Below are positions 49,555 to 61,625 of a stretch of 64,000 nucleotides of DNA, in pieces; position 1 is the stretch's first letter; each line of letters starts with the position of its first letter. Source of the DNA: Globodera rostochiensis (taxonomy: Eukaryota > Nematoda > Chromadorea > Rhabditida > Heteroderidae); assembly GCA_018350325.1 (NCBI GenBank), contig JAEVLN010000003.1, forward strand, positions 4,602,745 through 4,666,744, written 5' to 3'. A model generated the notes under the pieces. The model worked only from the letters and a program-made list of their open reading frames with translations. It did not search any database and was not told the origin of the DNA. Position numbers and translations under genes: made by a program.

Positions 49555-50510
49555 CCAACATTGTTTTTGAATCGAATTTCAAAATGCTAAAAAATATTAA
49601 ATTTTATGAACAATAAATTTTAGTTCAACAGATTAATTGGCGTATATGTTACGGTAAAATCCGGAAATGCCCGAGGGGGGGGGGGGGATTGTCTCCATAT
49701 TCCAAACAAATTCAAACAACAAAAAGTGCAAATTATTTTTAAAACATTCGAACCTTCGTGTCGAACCGTGGGCCATTATTTCCATCGCTAAAAACAAATT
49801 TTAATTTTATTGTGAAAAACAGATTTAAAATTGTTAGCTTTAAACCAAATCAGTGTCTTTGGTTACTCAAAGTTTGCTAAAAAAATAAAATCTAAAAAAG
49901 TTTTATTTATTTTTTAATTTCAACCACAACCTTATTAAGTTTAATTTTTTTGAATGAGTAAACTCTGAAATATTTGGATCTGATCCAAAAGCGAAACACA
50001 CTAAAAATTGGTTGTTTCAAAAAAATGAACAAATTAATGAAAGAATTCAAATAAATAATTGAAAAAAGCGCTTTATCAACCTTTGAAAACACCGTTTTGT
50101 GCAATTTTGCTTGCTGAACGAAACGATTTCCATTGCGATTATGCCAGACGCCATGCTGAAGTCGTCCATAAAAGCACCCAAAGATTGTCCTCTCCGATAT
50201 TCTTCTCCAAAATGGCCAAAAGTTGCGGCAGCTAAATAAAATAAAAATAATTAATTAATGACAATTTGTTTTAAACAAACCTTTGGTCAAATTCAATCGC
50301 TTTGGATCCTCGATGATGTTAAAATATTCGTCGTTCAATTCGATGCTAAAACAAAACAAAAATTGAAACTTTTTTGAATTTTTTTTTTTTTTGCTTGCCT
50401 GAAGGAAGATTCCAATTTAATTTTGCCATCACTTTCTTCGGTCACCCGAAGAGCATGCCAACTTTTAAATCCGTCATGCCGTGGACATTTATTGGCAATC
50501 CAATCGTTCC
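49545..50510 (-). CDS. Unrecognised multi-exon gene, 5' end unresolved
   Basis: Five exons join in phase on the minus strand: 50510-50399, 50345-50281, 50231-50081, 49787-49754 and 49586-49545, ending at TAG 49547-49545. They code about 133 residues. Recognisable stretches are CPRHDGFKSWHALRVTEE, LNDEYFNIIEDPKRLNLTK, FGHFGEEYRRGQSLGAFMDD and FDTKHFEIRFKNN. I do not recognise a family. The first intron here appears to use a GC donor (50398). Upstream exons are missing; possible pieces lie at about 51681-51610 (GKWNKCELKGNGMIAL) and 52306-52180 (LLASTNLSLGTNRETIK), but phases could not be joined. Confidence 0.55.
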
Positions 50511-51814
50511 CTTTGCAAAACCGTGGAAAAACGTGGCAAAAAATCCTAAAACGTGGAAAACGTGACAGCTTTAAAAGACGTGGAAAAACCGTGGAAAAGG
50601 ACCCCAAAACTTGCGAATTTCCACGTTTCCGCATATATATAGAAGCCCTGATTCCGAGGCCTCAAATTTTTCGGAAATCGGAATTTCGAGTTAGGGATCT
50701 GTTGTCCGTTGGACATTTTGTTCGGAAATCTTAATTTTTGATCATCCCCGCTACATACATACATATGTATCGACGAAGAAATCCAACCCGACTTTTTACA
50801 ATACGACTACAGTACACCCTCTGCGGAGGGATGACGGATCGGACCCGTGCCGTGATCGAAGGGTGCCGATCACTTTTAGATGACGGCAAAAAAAAGCGGT
50901 TACAAAAACATCCATTCGCTCCATGCAAAGCCAACCAATCAATTTATGATTTTATTCAATATTTGTGCTTCCAGCCCGCCAAAATGGAGATTGGAAGCGA
51001 TTTTCAATTGAACTTTGATGTTTTGTGTTTGAGATATTGAAAATATTGTGTTCAATAATAAAATTTCTATTCTGTTATTGAATTTCTCAGAAAAGATCAT
51101 AATTGTTTAAAAATTACTAAAAATTTGTGCAAAAAATGAAAATTTTGTTAATATTTTTTGAAAAAAATAGGTTGAAATATAAAGCCCCCCCCCCCTCTAG
51201 TAGACCCCCCCCCCCTCTAATAGAACCCCCCTTTTTGAAGGGGTTGAAAAATAGAACCCCCGGGGGTTCTAATAGAGGAAATACGGTATTTCTATTTGCT
51301 ATTTTCCAACATATTTTTGTTCAATTTCTTCTTTAAACAAGATTCATTAAATTTCCAAAAAAATTTTCCGGCGGAACCCTTCCCATTAGTAAAAAGCTTC
51401 AAAAAATGGTGGTAACAAACTGAGTCAAAAATTCAAAATTGAGGCTCCGGTCTCGTCGGGTAAACCCCAAAATTTGACCCCTTTTTTGAGTGTACTTGGA
51501 TTTCGTAAAATTGGCCCGTTATGTACTTGGAAATCAGCATGTTTGTACTTGGACATTGTCTTTACCCGATTTCAGCCCTTATTAAACAGATTTTTATAAT
51601 ACATTTTGCTTTTATTTTGAAGAGCAATCATTCCGTTTCCCTTCAATTCGCATTTATTCCATTTGCCAGAAGGTTCTCTAAAGCAACGAAAAGTGTTAAA
51701 AAAAGATTTAAATCAAAAATAAACGGTAAAATACCCTCCGTGGACGCCAAATGCTTTTAAAGCGATTAAGAGAAGAAATAAAAAGCGTAAATTCATTTTA
51801 TAATACGGTACTTT
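50511..51814. other. Intergenic or 5' region of the unrecognised minus-strand gene
   Basis: It contains short repeats of CCGTGGAAAAACGTGG (50520-50625). A C-rich segment with GGGGGTTC repeats (51180-51290) ends in AATACGGTA, like the right end of the TACCGTA MITE family. A possible minus-strand exon lies at about 51681-51610. No supported plus-strand gene. Confidence 0.4.
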
Positions 51815-52185
51815 AGGGCTTTGGAAGATAAAATTTTGATCAAATTGAAAACTTTAGGGGTTTGGGAAATAAAATTTTGATCAAATTGAAAACTTTAGGG
51901 GTTTGGGAAATTGAAGTCTTTAGGGGTTTGGGAGATAAAATTTTGATCAAATTGAAGACTTTAGGGGTTTGGGAAATAGAAGTCTTTAGGGGTTTGGGAG
52001 ATAAAATTTTGATCAAATTGAAGACTTTAGGGGTTTGGGAAATTGAAGTCTTTAGGGGTTTGGGATGATCAAATTGAAGACTTTAGGGGTTTGGGAAATT
52101 GAAGTCTTTAGGGGTTTGGGAGATAAAATTTTGATCAAATTGAAGACTTTAGGGGTTTGGGAAATAAAATTTTGATCAAATTGAA
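51815..52185. repeat. Tandem repeat with TTTAGGGGTTTGGGA core
   Basis: Alternating short and long units share CTTTAGGGGTTTGGGAAAT followed by either TGAAGT or AAAATTTTGATCAAATTGAA. The composite period is about 66 bp with a partly deleted copy near 52064. Any protein read from it is an artefact of the repeat. Confidence 0.9.
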
Positions 52186-52762
52186 GTCGAATGGAATGAA
52201 TTTCAATTGCTGGAAGCCATCCGAAATGAGTCATCAGCGTTGGCGCCGTTTTAATCGTCTCGCGGTTTGTCCCCAGTGACAAATTCGTCGATGCCAACAA
52301 TTTCACATATGGAAAATGTTTTTGATTTTATTTAATTAACGCTAAAATGGATGGGGGCGGTGAATCAGCAAAAGAACTATTCAAAAGTTGATTTATGTCA
52401 AACAGGATCCGGAACCATTTTTAATATAAAATTGGGGAAATAATTCTAAGATTAATACATATCAAAAAAGGAGACGACTCCGATCATTTTGCCGATTAAT
52501 TTTATGGCGCGCCCAATTTTTCAATTAATTTTATGACACCCCAATTTTTTGTTTACTTTTTTTTGTTTAAACCGATAAAAATTCGTAATATAAGAAAGAA
52601 ATTCCCAAAGATCATTAGCATGGGGAGTGAACTCAAATCGCTATTTGCTTCAAATTTTTGTTTCTATAACATTCCGGCTATCCAACTTTTGGTATGGGCA
52701 AGGCCCGGGGATATAAATACAATATATCCCCGGGCATCCGAATGCCCAGTACTATCTACTAG

Positions 52763-53670
52763 AGTCCGGACCAAAACCAAAAACCAAAAATTTTTTGGGT
52801 TTTTTGTACAAAAAAAAACCAAAATTTTGGTTTTGGTTTTGGTCAAATTGGGCAAAACCCAAAAGAAACCAAAACCAAAAAAAAACCCAAAAAATTTTGT
52901 ACAAAATTTTGTTTGGGTCATGCCCTTTTTTGTACAAAAGTTTTGGGTGTTGCCCGGTTGAATTTACTCCCCTAAAGATGGCATCATCGAGTGATTCTTC
53001 AATCATTTTTACAGAATCTTTATAAGTAATTGATGGCTTAGTGGTTTGCCTTTTTGGTAACACTTATTTCAAAATTTTTTTTTTTAAATTCAAAAAAAGT
53101 ACCGTAATTTTAAAATTTTGGTTGCAAATCCCTTAACAGATTGAGTCAAAAATTCAAAATTTTCTCGGCGGCGCCTATCGGCACCGCCGACCGCCACCCC
53201 CTAATAAAGCAGAATTCGCAAAAAGAAATTGCCTTTCTGAAAATTCAAAAATCGGCAAAATTATCGAAATTTCACAATTTTCTTAGCAATAAAAAAGTTT
53301 TGGCATTAAATTCGTTTATTACACACCTAAAAAAATTCCTGATTTTTTTTTTGATTTTTCAGCCGGTATTCCTGATTTTTGGGTTTGATAGGTGGCTACC
53401 CTGATTTAATATTATTCATGGATTTATGATGACTGGTCAGAAAAATGCTTTGAATAAAACTTTATTAAAAAATTTTAAGAAAATCGGAAATTTGGCCATT
53501 TTATTATGTTTTCTAAAATTTTTTGGTTTTGTACAAAATTTTGGGTCTTGTCAACCCAAAAAATATCAAAACCAAAAGAAACTCAAAAATTTGGTTTTGG
53601 TCAAATTGAGCAAAACCCAAAAAATACCAAAACCAAAAGAAACCCAAAAAATCAAAGGCCTGTCGGTGCT
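52763..53670. repeat. Fragments of the TAGAGTCCGG element family
   Basis: The segment beginning TAGAGTCCGGACCAAAACC at 52763 and that at about 53515-53665 carry the TTTTGTACAAAATTTTG and CCAAAACCAAAAGAAACC strings seen inside the complete copies. The ends are incomplete. One GC-rich hairpin core lies at about 53166-53190. No gene is seen in 52310-54150. Confidence 0.55.
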
Positions 53671-53976
53671 ATGGGAGAATATATTCCGATTTAAATGCTT
53701 TAACAATTGTTCAAATTGGACATTTTTCAAAAATTTCCATTCAAATTCCATTCGTCCTCAGTTCTTTGCCATTTTGGGCTCACTCGAACCGTCGTTTGCG
53801 TTGCATTCTAAAAATTCGAAAATCTTAAGAAATTTTTGAAAAAGTGCCGAAATAAGGCACAAAAAGGCATAAATCACTTTTTTGCTTAAAAATGACAGCC
53901 CTTTAATAACCCCAACCGCCGGCCATTTGACCCCCCCCCCCACCTCTCTAATTGTAACCCCCTCGGGGCTTGAAAA

Positions 53977-54136
53977 TAGAGACCGGAAAGTTACAAAATT
54001 TGGTCAAAACTTTTGGGTTTTGGTTTTTTTAGGGTTTACTCCAATTTGCCCCAAAACCCAAAACCAAAAAACTTTTGGTCCAATTTTTTTTGTACAAAAC
54101 AACTCAAAAATTTTTTGGTTTTGGGTCCGGACTCTA
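53977..54136. mobile_element. hAT-like MITE (TAGAG...CTCTA), downstream of the F-box-like gene
   Basis: The 160-bp element begins TAGAGACCGG and ends GGTCCGGACTCTA. Flanks CTTGAAAA and CTTGAAAT match at seven of eight positions. It lies between exon 4 of the gene at 54151 and a degraded tail exon at about 53800-53758. Confidence 0.75.
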
Positions 54137-54150
54137 CTTGAAATCCATCC

Positions 54151-55898
54151 TCACCGGTCGCCGATGTCTCTATCGTGGAAGTTAATAATGATGCGATTCC
54201 ACTGATGGCCCCATTCCCATTCAATTGCCTCCTTTTCCCACTTGGCCCATTTGTCTTCGTCGCGCTCAATCGGGCAACGGACCAACAGCCAAAAGTCTTT
54301 GTTAAAGCGTCGCAACTCCAATCGCTCCCCCGTCAGATTGTTGTTCAGTTCAAATGGCACAACGTGCGCATAAGACCAATGATTAAAACATATGATGAAA
54401 TTGACCGGATCGTTCGAATTGGCAAATTCCTTAAGAGGAATAAATTAATTAACACGGAAAATTAAAGTAAAAGTTAAAAGTCACCTGTTTGAGTCCTTCC
54501 ATTCTTGTCGAACAAAAACGGCATTTCAACACCTTCGGCGAATGTCCATCCCCGTGGGGCGTGTGCAACCATTTGGCCAAAGCTTGAGCCGAAGAAGCTC
54601 CGGCACGATCATCGGCCGGGAACTCGGGAAAAAGCCAAGAAGATGTGATCATTCGGAGCTTTGCACAATTGCTGAGAACGATCGGAGAGAATAGGCGCAA
54701 ACGGATAAAAGTGAAGGAATACAAATCAAATCCCCAAATGTGGTCATTGATCAATGGCCAAATCTGGTCCAAAATGATTTGCCAACTGCGCTTTTGGCTT
54801 TCGGATGTTCCGATTGAAAGATTAATGCCTTTGGAAACGAAAAGTCGGCGAATGCTTTGAATAAATCCGATGACACTTCGGTCGATGTAACTGAAAGCTT
54901 ATGAAAAATCCAACAAATTTAATGCTGAAAAAGACCTTATGGTCAGTCGTTTGAATCCGATCACTTTGTCCGGAAGCGGTTTTTGGGGGATTGACAGACG
55001 GCGGTCGACTTTGCCATTGCCAACAATTTTGACAATTTCAGCGCCATTTCCGTCAGCTGCGTGCCAAATTGCCAATTGATCCAACGACCATTCCCTCTTT
55101 TTGAAATGGGCGTCCACCAAACGGTCAAATCGATCGCTGATCAGCGCCACTTTCAGTCCGAGCACAAAATGTCCACAAAATGCGAACACTTCGAACAAAA
55201 CGTCGTCGCAAACAAAACTGAAATTTTGTCTTATGAAATGGCTCAGGAAAGGAGGTGTTTAGATCAGCAGGGGTACCAACTGTCCTTATTTATAAGATTT
55301 GTCCTTATTTGGAGAGTCCTAATCTTATAAATTAAAAATGAGTTTGTATGATTTGACGCCTCCGTCTTTATTTTGTCCTTATTTTCGGGTTTCGGGAAAG
55401 TTTTTCGAATTTACTAGTTGAATTGTAAAGGTTTGGCGTAATTTTTGGACCAATTCTTAACAAATATAGTTTAATCTTCAAAAAACCCTGCGGCGCTTTG
55501 CAACAAAAAAAATGCATTTTTGAAATCGGCAAAATTTCCGAAAATCCATGGGAAAAGCTGCAATTTAAACACTGAATTGTTGAGAAAAAATTTTGATGGC
55601 CAGAAATATGGTTAAAAAACTCATTAAAAATAAAAATTTATTGCATTTTTGAACATTTGGTAAATTGTCCTTATTCCAAAACCTTTACTGTCCTTATTTC
55701 GCAAAATTTTTGTTGGCACCCCTGATTTAGATCCCGTAAATTCGTAGTCCCCGTTTTGTTAAATTTGAGCAAAATTTTTACGCTTCCAATCTCTGAAAAA
55801 TTGTCAATTTTTGTAAGACGAAAAATTTGGGCCTATGTATTTCAAAAAACTCACATTTCTTTCAATCGTTTTTGCGCTTCCTTCGGATTGTCAGACAT
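54151..55898 (-). CDS. F-box-like family protein, paralogue 1
   Basis: Exons 55898-55855, 55217-54936, 54890-54485 and 54429-54151 join in phase to give 336 residues ending at TGA. The start reads [14 protein letters not shown]. The second exon has the F-box-like opening [14 protein letters not shown] then [18 protein letters not shown]. The third has [15 protein letters not shown] and [16 protein letters not shown]. The fourth has [19 protein letters not shown] and [18 protein letters not shown] associate this architecture with a large family in cyst nematodes; its function is unknown and substrate recognition by an E3 ligase is inference from the F-box likeness. In the paralogue, exon 4 splices to a lysine-rich tail. 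Here the corresponding tail (about 53800-53758) has lost two bases, so the TGA reading through the donor was taken as the end. Confidence 0.82.
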
Positions 55899-56431
55899 TT
55901 GTTTTTGTTCTTGCAAAATTCAAAAATGATTTTTATGATACCAATGAGCTAAAAACTATAAAATAAACAAAAAGATGTGGTTTTTTCGTTATAACTTTAA
56001 AATCTAACAAATCAAACATTTTCAATATCATTCAAAAGCTTACAATTAAGCTGTTAATGAGAAAAGCTAAGCGATTGGTAAATTCTAAAAAAGTTGTAGC
56101 CAACAAAGTGTTTTATGTCCATAACTTTTTTGAGATTTGGCCAATAGCTTAGCTTTTACTTTTGAAGGCTTCTTTCTACACATTGCACGCTTTCGAATGA
56201 TATCGAAAATGTTTGATTTGGTTAACTTTGAAAGAAGCTACATATATAAAGCAAGCTTTAAAAAAGTAACGAGTTGGGTGTTTTGGTTGTCCATTATTGA
56301 TAGATTTGCATCGGTCAGCGGTGGACGAAAACGAATGATGATGAAGATGAATAATGGACATATGAATATTTGACAAACAGCGGGAATTAAGGGGGTCACT
56401 GGGAGGAAAATATGAAGATGGAAGGGTTAAT

Positions 56432-57438
56432 TACCGTATATACTGTTGTAATTCCCCATGGGGGATTATTTTTCAACCTACTCAGCGATTGGGGGATTAT
56501 TAGAGGTTGGGGGATTATTGAAGGTTGGGGGATTATTTTTCAACCTTTTTGGCAATATGTTCATCATCTATCACGAAAAAAACCTTAGGGGGGCCACTGT
56601 TGTTTTGCAAAATTTGTAGTTTTTGGACCAAAACAAATTGGCATAAAAAACAAAAATTTGACGCCTAAAATTGATTTTGGAGAAAATTTTCTTCTGAAAA
56701 AATTCTTTAAGAAAAATGCATTAAACTTTAAAAAGACACCCCAAAGATTTGACTTTTTTCAAATTTTCAAAAAATACACCCCTAAAGATTGACTTTTTCG
56801 AAAAAAATTCCTTAAGAAAAATGCAATAACCTCCAAAAATGCACCCCTAAAAATCGACTTTTTTCTAAAAATTGCACCCCTAAAGATTGACTTTTTCACT
56901 TTTCAAAAAATGCACCCCTAAAAATCGACTTTTTTCGAAAAAATTCCTTAAGAAAAATGCAATAAACTCCAAAATTGCACCCCTAAAGATTGACTTTTTC
57001 AAATTTTACCCAGTGGAAAAGGTGATAAAATTGGGTTCGATAAATGAGGTGGGGGATTATTAGAGGTTGGGGGATTATTGGAGGTTGGGAGATTATTTTT
57101 CAACCTACTCAGAAAAGATGGGGGATTATTAGAGGTTGGGGGATTATTGGAGGTTGGGAGATTATTTTTCAACCTACTCAGAAAAGATGGGGGATTATTA
57201 GAGGTTGGGGGATTATTGGAGGTTGGGAGATTATTTTTCAACCTACTCAGAAAAGATGGGGGATTATTGGAGGTTGGGAGATTATTTTTCAACCTACTCA
57301 GAAAAGATGGGGGATTATTAGAGGTTGGGGGATTATTGGAGGTTGGGAGATTATTTTTCAACCTACTCAGAAAAGATGGGGGATTATTAGAGGTTAGGGA
57401 TTATTAGAGGCTGGGGGATTACAACAGTATATACGGTA
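56432..57438. mobile_element. MITE with TACCGTATATACTG termini, expanded copy 3
   Basis: The 1-kb element begins TACCGTATATACTGTTGTAA and ends with its inverse TTACAACAGTATATACGGTA. Within it, units reading GGGGGATTATTGGAGGTTGG and CAACCTACTCAGAAAAGATG repeat about five times (57045-57410). A second run with CACCCCTAAAGATTGACTTT lies at 56740-57000. It belongs to the family at 7161 and 48428 but is about ten times longer through internal amplification. Confidence 0.8.
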
Positions 57439-57730
57439 ATGAAGAATGGAAGAAAAAAGAAAGAAAAGAAGAAGACGGAGGAAAAGAAGATGGAAGGGTT
57501 AATTAATGAAGAGTGGAAGAAAAAAGAAAGAAAAGAAGAAGACGGAGGAAAAGAAGATGGAAGAGTTAATGAATGAAGAATGGAAGACAAAAAGAAAGAA
57601 AAGAAGAAGACGGAGGAAAAGAAGATGGAAGAGTTAATGAATGAAGAATGGAAGACAAAAAGAAAGAAAAGAAGAAAGTGGAGGAGAAAAAAGAGGGCGA
57701 GAAAACGTAGAGAAGAAGAGCAAAGCGACG
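57439..57730. repeat. Polypurine tandem repeat
   Basis: Four units of about 63 bp made almost wholly of G and A share AAAGAAAAGAAGAAGACGGA followed by GGAAAAGAAGATGGAAG. A lysine- and glutamate-rich frame through it is a composition artefact. Such tracts can form triplex structure; that is inference only. 57731-58929 has no gene I can support. Confidence 0.85.
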
Positions 57731-58103
57731 AAAAGAGTGAACGGCACCCGATTCGTTTACCCCCTATTCGTTCCTTTTTACCCTACCCATTCCCCTTAAC
57801 AAAAATGACAACAAACCTCATAAAGTCGTACAAAACTCGTGCGAAAAACACGAAAGCACGTTCCTTTTTTGCGTAGGTCCAACCCCTACCCGAATTCAAA
57901 CAATTAGGTAGTCGAGAAAATTTTTTTTTACTTGTGTTTCTTAATGGTACTGAAATGCTTCTTTTACACTGGGACTCAGTTGGCCGGTATCCAAATGGCG
58001 TCTGATCATGTCGCGTCATATCTAGATCGATTTGTTTCGTCGAGAGCTGTCGAATGATACTAAATTTGTTGAAATTGGCCGACAGGAAGACAGTCAAAAA
58101 CCG

Positions 58104-58190
58104 GTTTAAAGGCGGAGCGACAAAAAACTGTTGATTGTTCTATTGGTTTTAGCACCTAAGGAAACCTACAAAAGTGGTTTTGAGTGATTT
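58104..58190 (+). repeat. Dispersed repeat, copy left of the F-box-like gene at 58930
   Basis: About 90 bp with AACTGTTGATTGTTC and AACCTACAAAAGTGGTTTT. A diverged copy occurs in inverted orientation at about 61535-61625 on the other side of the gene. Confidence 0.55.
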
Positions 58191-58929
58191 CAAGCCTGGG
58201 CCCTATGATCCATATTTTCCGAATTATACTTAATCTTGACTAGACAATTTGATCGTAGATTTAATGAGTGTTTCGAATCAAAAAGAGGCCTGATCAGAGA
58301 GATGTGTCTTTTAGATTTTTGAACCGATATCCGGGGGACCACGGATAATATCCGGTCTTGTCCAACCCTAAGATCATTCGGAAAAAGATACATTCAACAA
58401 ACAAAAAATTTCAGCAGATATTGTTGTTGAAAAGAATAAACTTTCTGAAATTAAGGCACATTATAACTGCCGGCTCCTCCTTCACCGCGTACGCTGAACA
58501 AACAAATTTGCAAACTAAAATTTTAAAAATACGGTATATTTTTGAAAAAAAGTTGGAAGAGCTTTTTTGAGATTTTGATGGCTAAGTTAAAAAATTGGTC
58601 TTGATTTTTTTAAATTACAAAACAAAAAGTCCCCCCTATGGGGTTTTTACTCAAATATTATTAACATGACCTCAAAAAAAGGTGTGGATACCTATACCGG
58701 ATATGTTGAAGTGAATTCGCTGTAGCAAAATAAAAAAATTTGCCTTAAAAAAAATTGAAATATATATTTTAAAAATTTTTAGAAATTGTTTCCAATTGAA
58801 TCTGTTCCTGTTCTGCTCTGAAATCCTAGAACAGGAACAGAACAACCACGCTGGACAGCAAAACACTGCTATTTAATACCACCAATTCATTTAGCAAACA
58901 AAAAAAGCAACAATATTTATTTGAATTGT

Positions 58930-61195
58930 CTATTTGTCCTCAGAGTTCTTTCGCTTTTTGGGCTCACTCGGACCGTCGTTTGCGTCAAGCAGTCTGAAAT
59001 ATTAGAAAATATCGTAAGACAACGCGTCAGCAAATAAATCTCATATTTCTCCATTTTCATTTTTTAGTCCCTATTTAGGCACTTTCTCCACAAATCCACC
59101 AGCAGCAGAAGTGAAGTAGAATTCTAAAAACTACAATAAAAACACAAAAGTACCCTCATAAAATTCAACAATTTTTGCAAAATTCTTTTTCTCCCGGCGG
59201 CGTCTGTCGGCAAACTCATAATAAAAATTGTAAAAATTTTTTGATTTTCCGAAGCGGTCTCGATTCTCGGTAAACTTCAAGTCTCGAACATCGCTACTCG
59301 CTGTCAAAAAAGTGCCAAAATAGGCCTTTTTATGCATTAAAAAGTGGCTCCAAATCAAGGTCAAATGCTTTTTTGGGCTTCGCTCTTCAAAGCTTATGCG
59401 GAAAAAGGTGGCTTTTTGCCTAATGGGGCAACTCTATTAATAAATAACCCTCCCGTCATTTAAAACGCCCCCTCTCTAATTGTACCCCCTCCCCCCGGGG
59501 GGTTTAAAATCCATCCTTTACCCGTCGCCGATGTCAATGTCCCAAAAGTCAATGTCGATGCGATTCCACTGATGGCCCCATTCCCATTCAGCCGCCTCCT
59601 TTTCCCATTTGGCCCATTTGTCCTCTTCTCGTGCAATTGGACAACGGACCAACAACCAATCGTCGCCGGCACATTTGTCAACGCCAAAGCATCGCCACAC
59701 CAATCGCTCCCCCGTCAAATTGTTCTTCAACTCAAATGGCCCAATGCCAACAGAATGCGGTAGATAAAAATGGATGATGCAATTGACCGGGTCGGTCGAA
59801 TTGATAAATGCCTAAAATAGAAAAAATTAATTTAAATCAGAAATTTACAGTGAATAAGGATTTTCACAGTGTGAAGCATTACCATTTTGAGTCGTTCCAT
59901 TCCTGACCAGTTGCAAGGACCTCGATATATCAACACTTTCGGAAGTCCATCCCCGCGGGGCGTGTGCAACCATTTGACCCGAGCTTGTCCAGAAGAAGTG
60001 CCGGGACTGTCGTCGGCCGGAATCTCGGGAAAAAGACCATAGGATTGGATCACTCGAAGTTTTGCACAATCGCGGAGAATGGTCGAAGAGAATTGGCGTA
60101 AACGGCTGAAAGTGGAGGAAGACAAGTCAAATCCGCAAATGTTGTCATTGATCAACGGCCAAATTTGGTGCCGAATGATTTGCCAACTGCGGTTTTGGAC
60201 GATGGATGTTCCAATTGAAAGATTGGTCCATTTGGGGCGAATTCTTTGGAGAAATTCGATGACATTTCGGTCGATGTACCTAAAAGTATACATAAATTAT
60301 AAATTTAAAAACAAATTTAATTGCGGACAAATGACCTTATCCTAATGTGTTCAAATCCGATCACTTTGCCAGGAAGCGGATTCTCTGCGATCGACAGCCG
60401 ACTCTCGACTTCATTGCCAATGAATTTGACAATGGCGCCATTTCCGTCAGCTGCGCGACGAATTTCCAACCGACCCAAGGCCCATTCCTTCGAGTCGAAA
60501 TGGGCGTCCACCAAACGGTCAAATCGATCGCTGATCAGCGCCACTTTCAGTCCAAGCACAAAAGGGCTACAGAATTTGAACACTTCGAACAAAACGTCGT
60601 CGCAAACAAAACTGAAAAATGTTTTGATGATAACTTTTCTCAAACTTAACATATCGAGTTGAATTAAAGTTTATGATTTCATTTGCGTTTTGTTGTGTTT
60701 TTAATGATTTTTTTTAATGTTTTTATCATTAATAATTAATAAAATAATAAAGAAAGAAAAAACAGGTTTTTTTAAACCAAAGAATGAACAACAACGGATG
60801 TAAAAAATAAAAAATAAATTTTGGGTTAGATTTTTGGGGGAAAAATTTTAACCTTTTATAAACCAAAAACGTATCAGAAAAACTCAAAAATAAGATTTTT
60901 AGATATATCTGGAACAATCGAGCTATAAGCCTGTCTAAAAGACCTACATCCAGAAAATTTAATCTTAATCTTCAAAAAACGAGAATAGACGGAATTAAAG
61001 ACATTTAGAGCTTTCAAATGAGATTTATTATATTTATTTGTTTCATTTTAAAGAGAATTATACATTTTTAAACCTGCGGGTTGATGAGTTTTGGGTTGGT
61101 GATGAAATGGGGGAGACCCCAAAATTTGACCTATTTACAAAAACTCACATTTCCTTCAATCGTTTCTGCGCTCCCTTCGGCGGATTGTCCGACAT
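58930..61195 (-). CDS. F-box-like family protein, paralogue 2, with basic tail
   Basis: Five exons in phase (61195-61149, 60611-60336, 60279-59883, 59811-59522, 58993-58930) give 357 residues. It is collinear with the gene at 54151-55898. It shares [61 protein letters not shown] and [17 protein letters not shown], and intron positions are the same. The fourth exon can be read through its donor to TAA at 59520-59518, but splicing at GACGG|GTAAAG to exon 58993-58930 adds [15 protein letters not shown] and a short acidic end. The same tail is seen in the relic in unc-2, which supports the spliced form. PKKRK resembles a monopartite nuclear localisation signal. The role is unknown. Confidence 0.84.
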
Positions 61196-61534
61196 GTTTT
61201 TTTGTTGTTGCAATTCCAAAAGATTTTTGCAATTATAACGAGGCTAACTGAAAGGGATGCCATTTATAACAAAAGCAAAAAAAAATAACACCAACTATAC
61301 AATTTTTTATTTTGTTTTAAAGCCAAATTGACAAAAAAAAAAAAGCGCAAGTGTGGGGGTTGCTTATTTTTGAAGCAAACATTCAGAAAGATGTGATGAA
61401 ATTTGGTAATACTAGAGCTGGTCCGCCCTCCCCCCCCCCCCATTTTTTGAAAATTGTTGGTAAATATTTGCTCAAACCGATAGAATAATCAAAAATTTGG
61501 AAAATATGTATCATACGCCCCACAGTCAAATCAC

Positions 61535-61625
61535 CCAAAACCGCTTTTATAGGTTTTCTTAAGTGCTGAAAACGATGGAACAGTCAAAAATTTAGCGCGC
61601 TCGACCTTTAAGCTGGTTTTTTGAA
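61535..61625 (-). repeat. Dispersed repeat, inverted copy right of the F-box-like gene
   Basis: Read on the minus strand it parallels 58104-58190: AACTGTT becomes GACTGTT, then CAGCAC, AAACCTATAAAAGCGGTTTT and GGGTGATTT. The two copies flank the gene 58930-61195 as diverged inverted repeats about 3.4 kb apart. The rest of 61196-62112 shows no gene. Confidence 0.5.

Noticed and set aside
50738..51040. 100-codon plus-strand frame
   Set aside because: No recognisable domain, no splice or start context, and it overlaps repeat-like sequence with CATA runs. Not enough to call a gene.
51862..52068. Repetitive 68-codon frame with ILIKLKTLGVWEIEV units
   Set aside because: Direct product of the TTTAGGGGTTTGGGA tandem repeat; no gene features around it.
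56999..57407. Repetitive frames on both strands (NNLPTSNNPP type and GGLLEVGRLF type)
   Set aside because: They are translations of the amplified interior of a MITE; both strands are open because the repeat lacks stops.
57580..57876. 98-codon lysine- and glutamate-rich frame
   Set aside because: It lies on a polypurine tandem repeat and reflects composition only.
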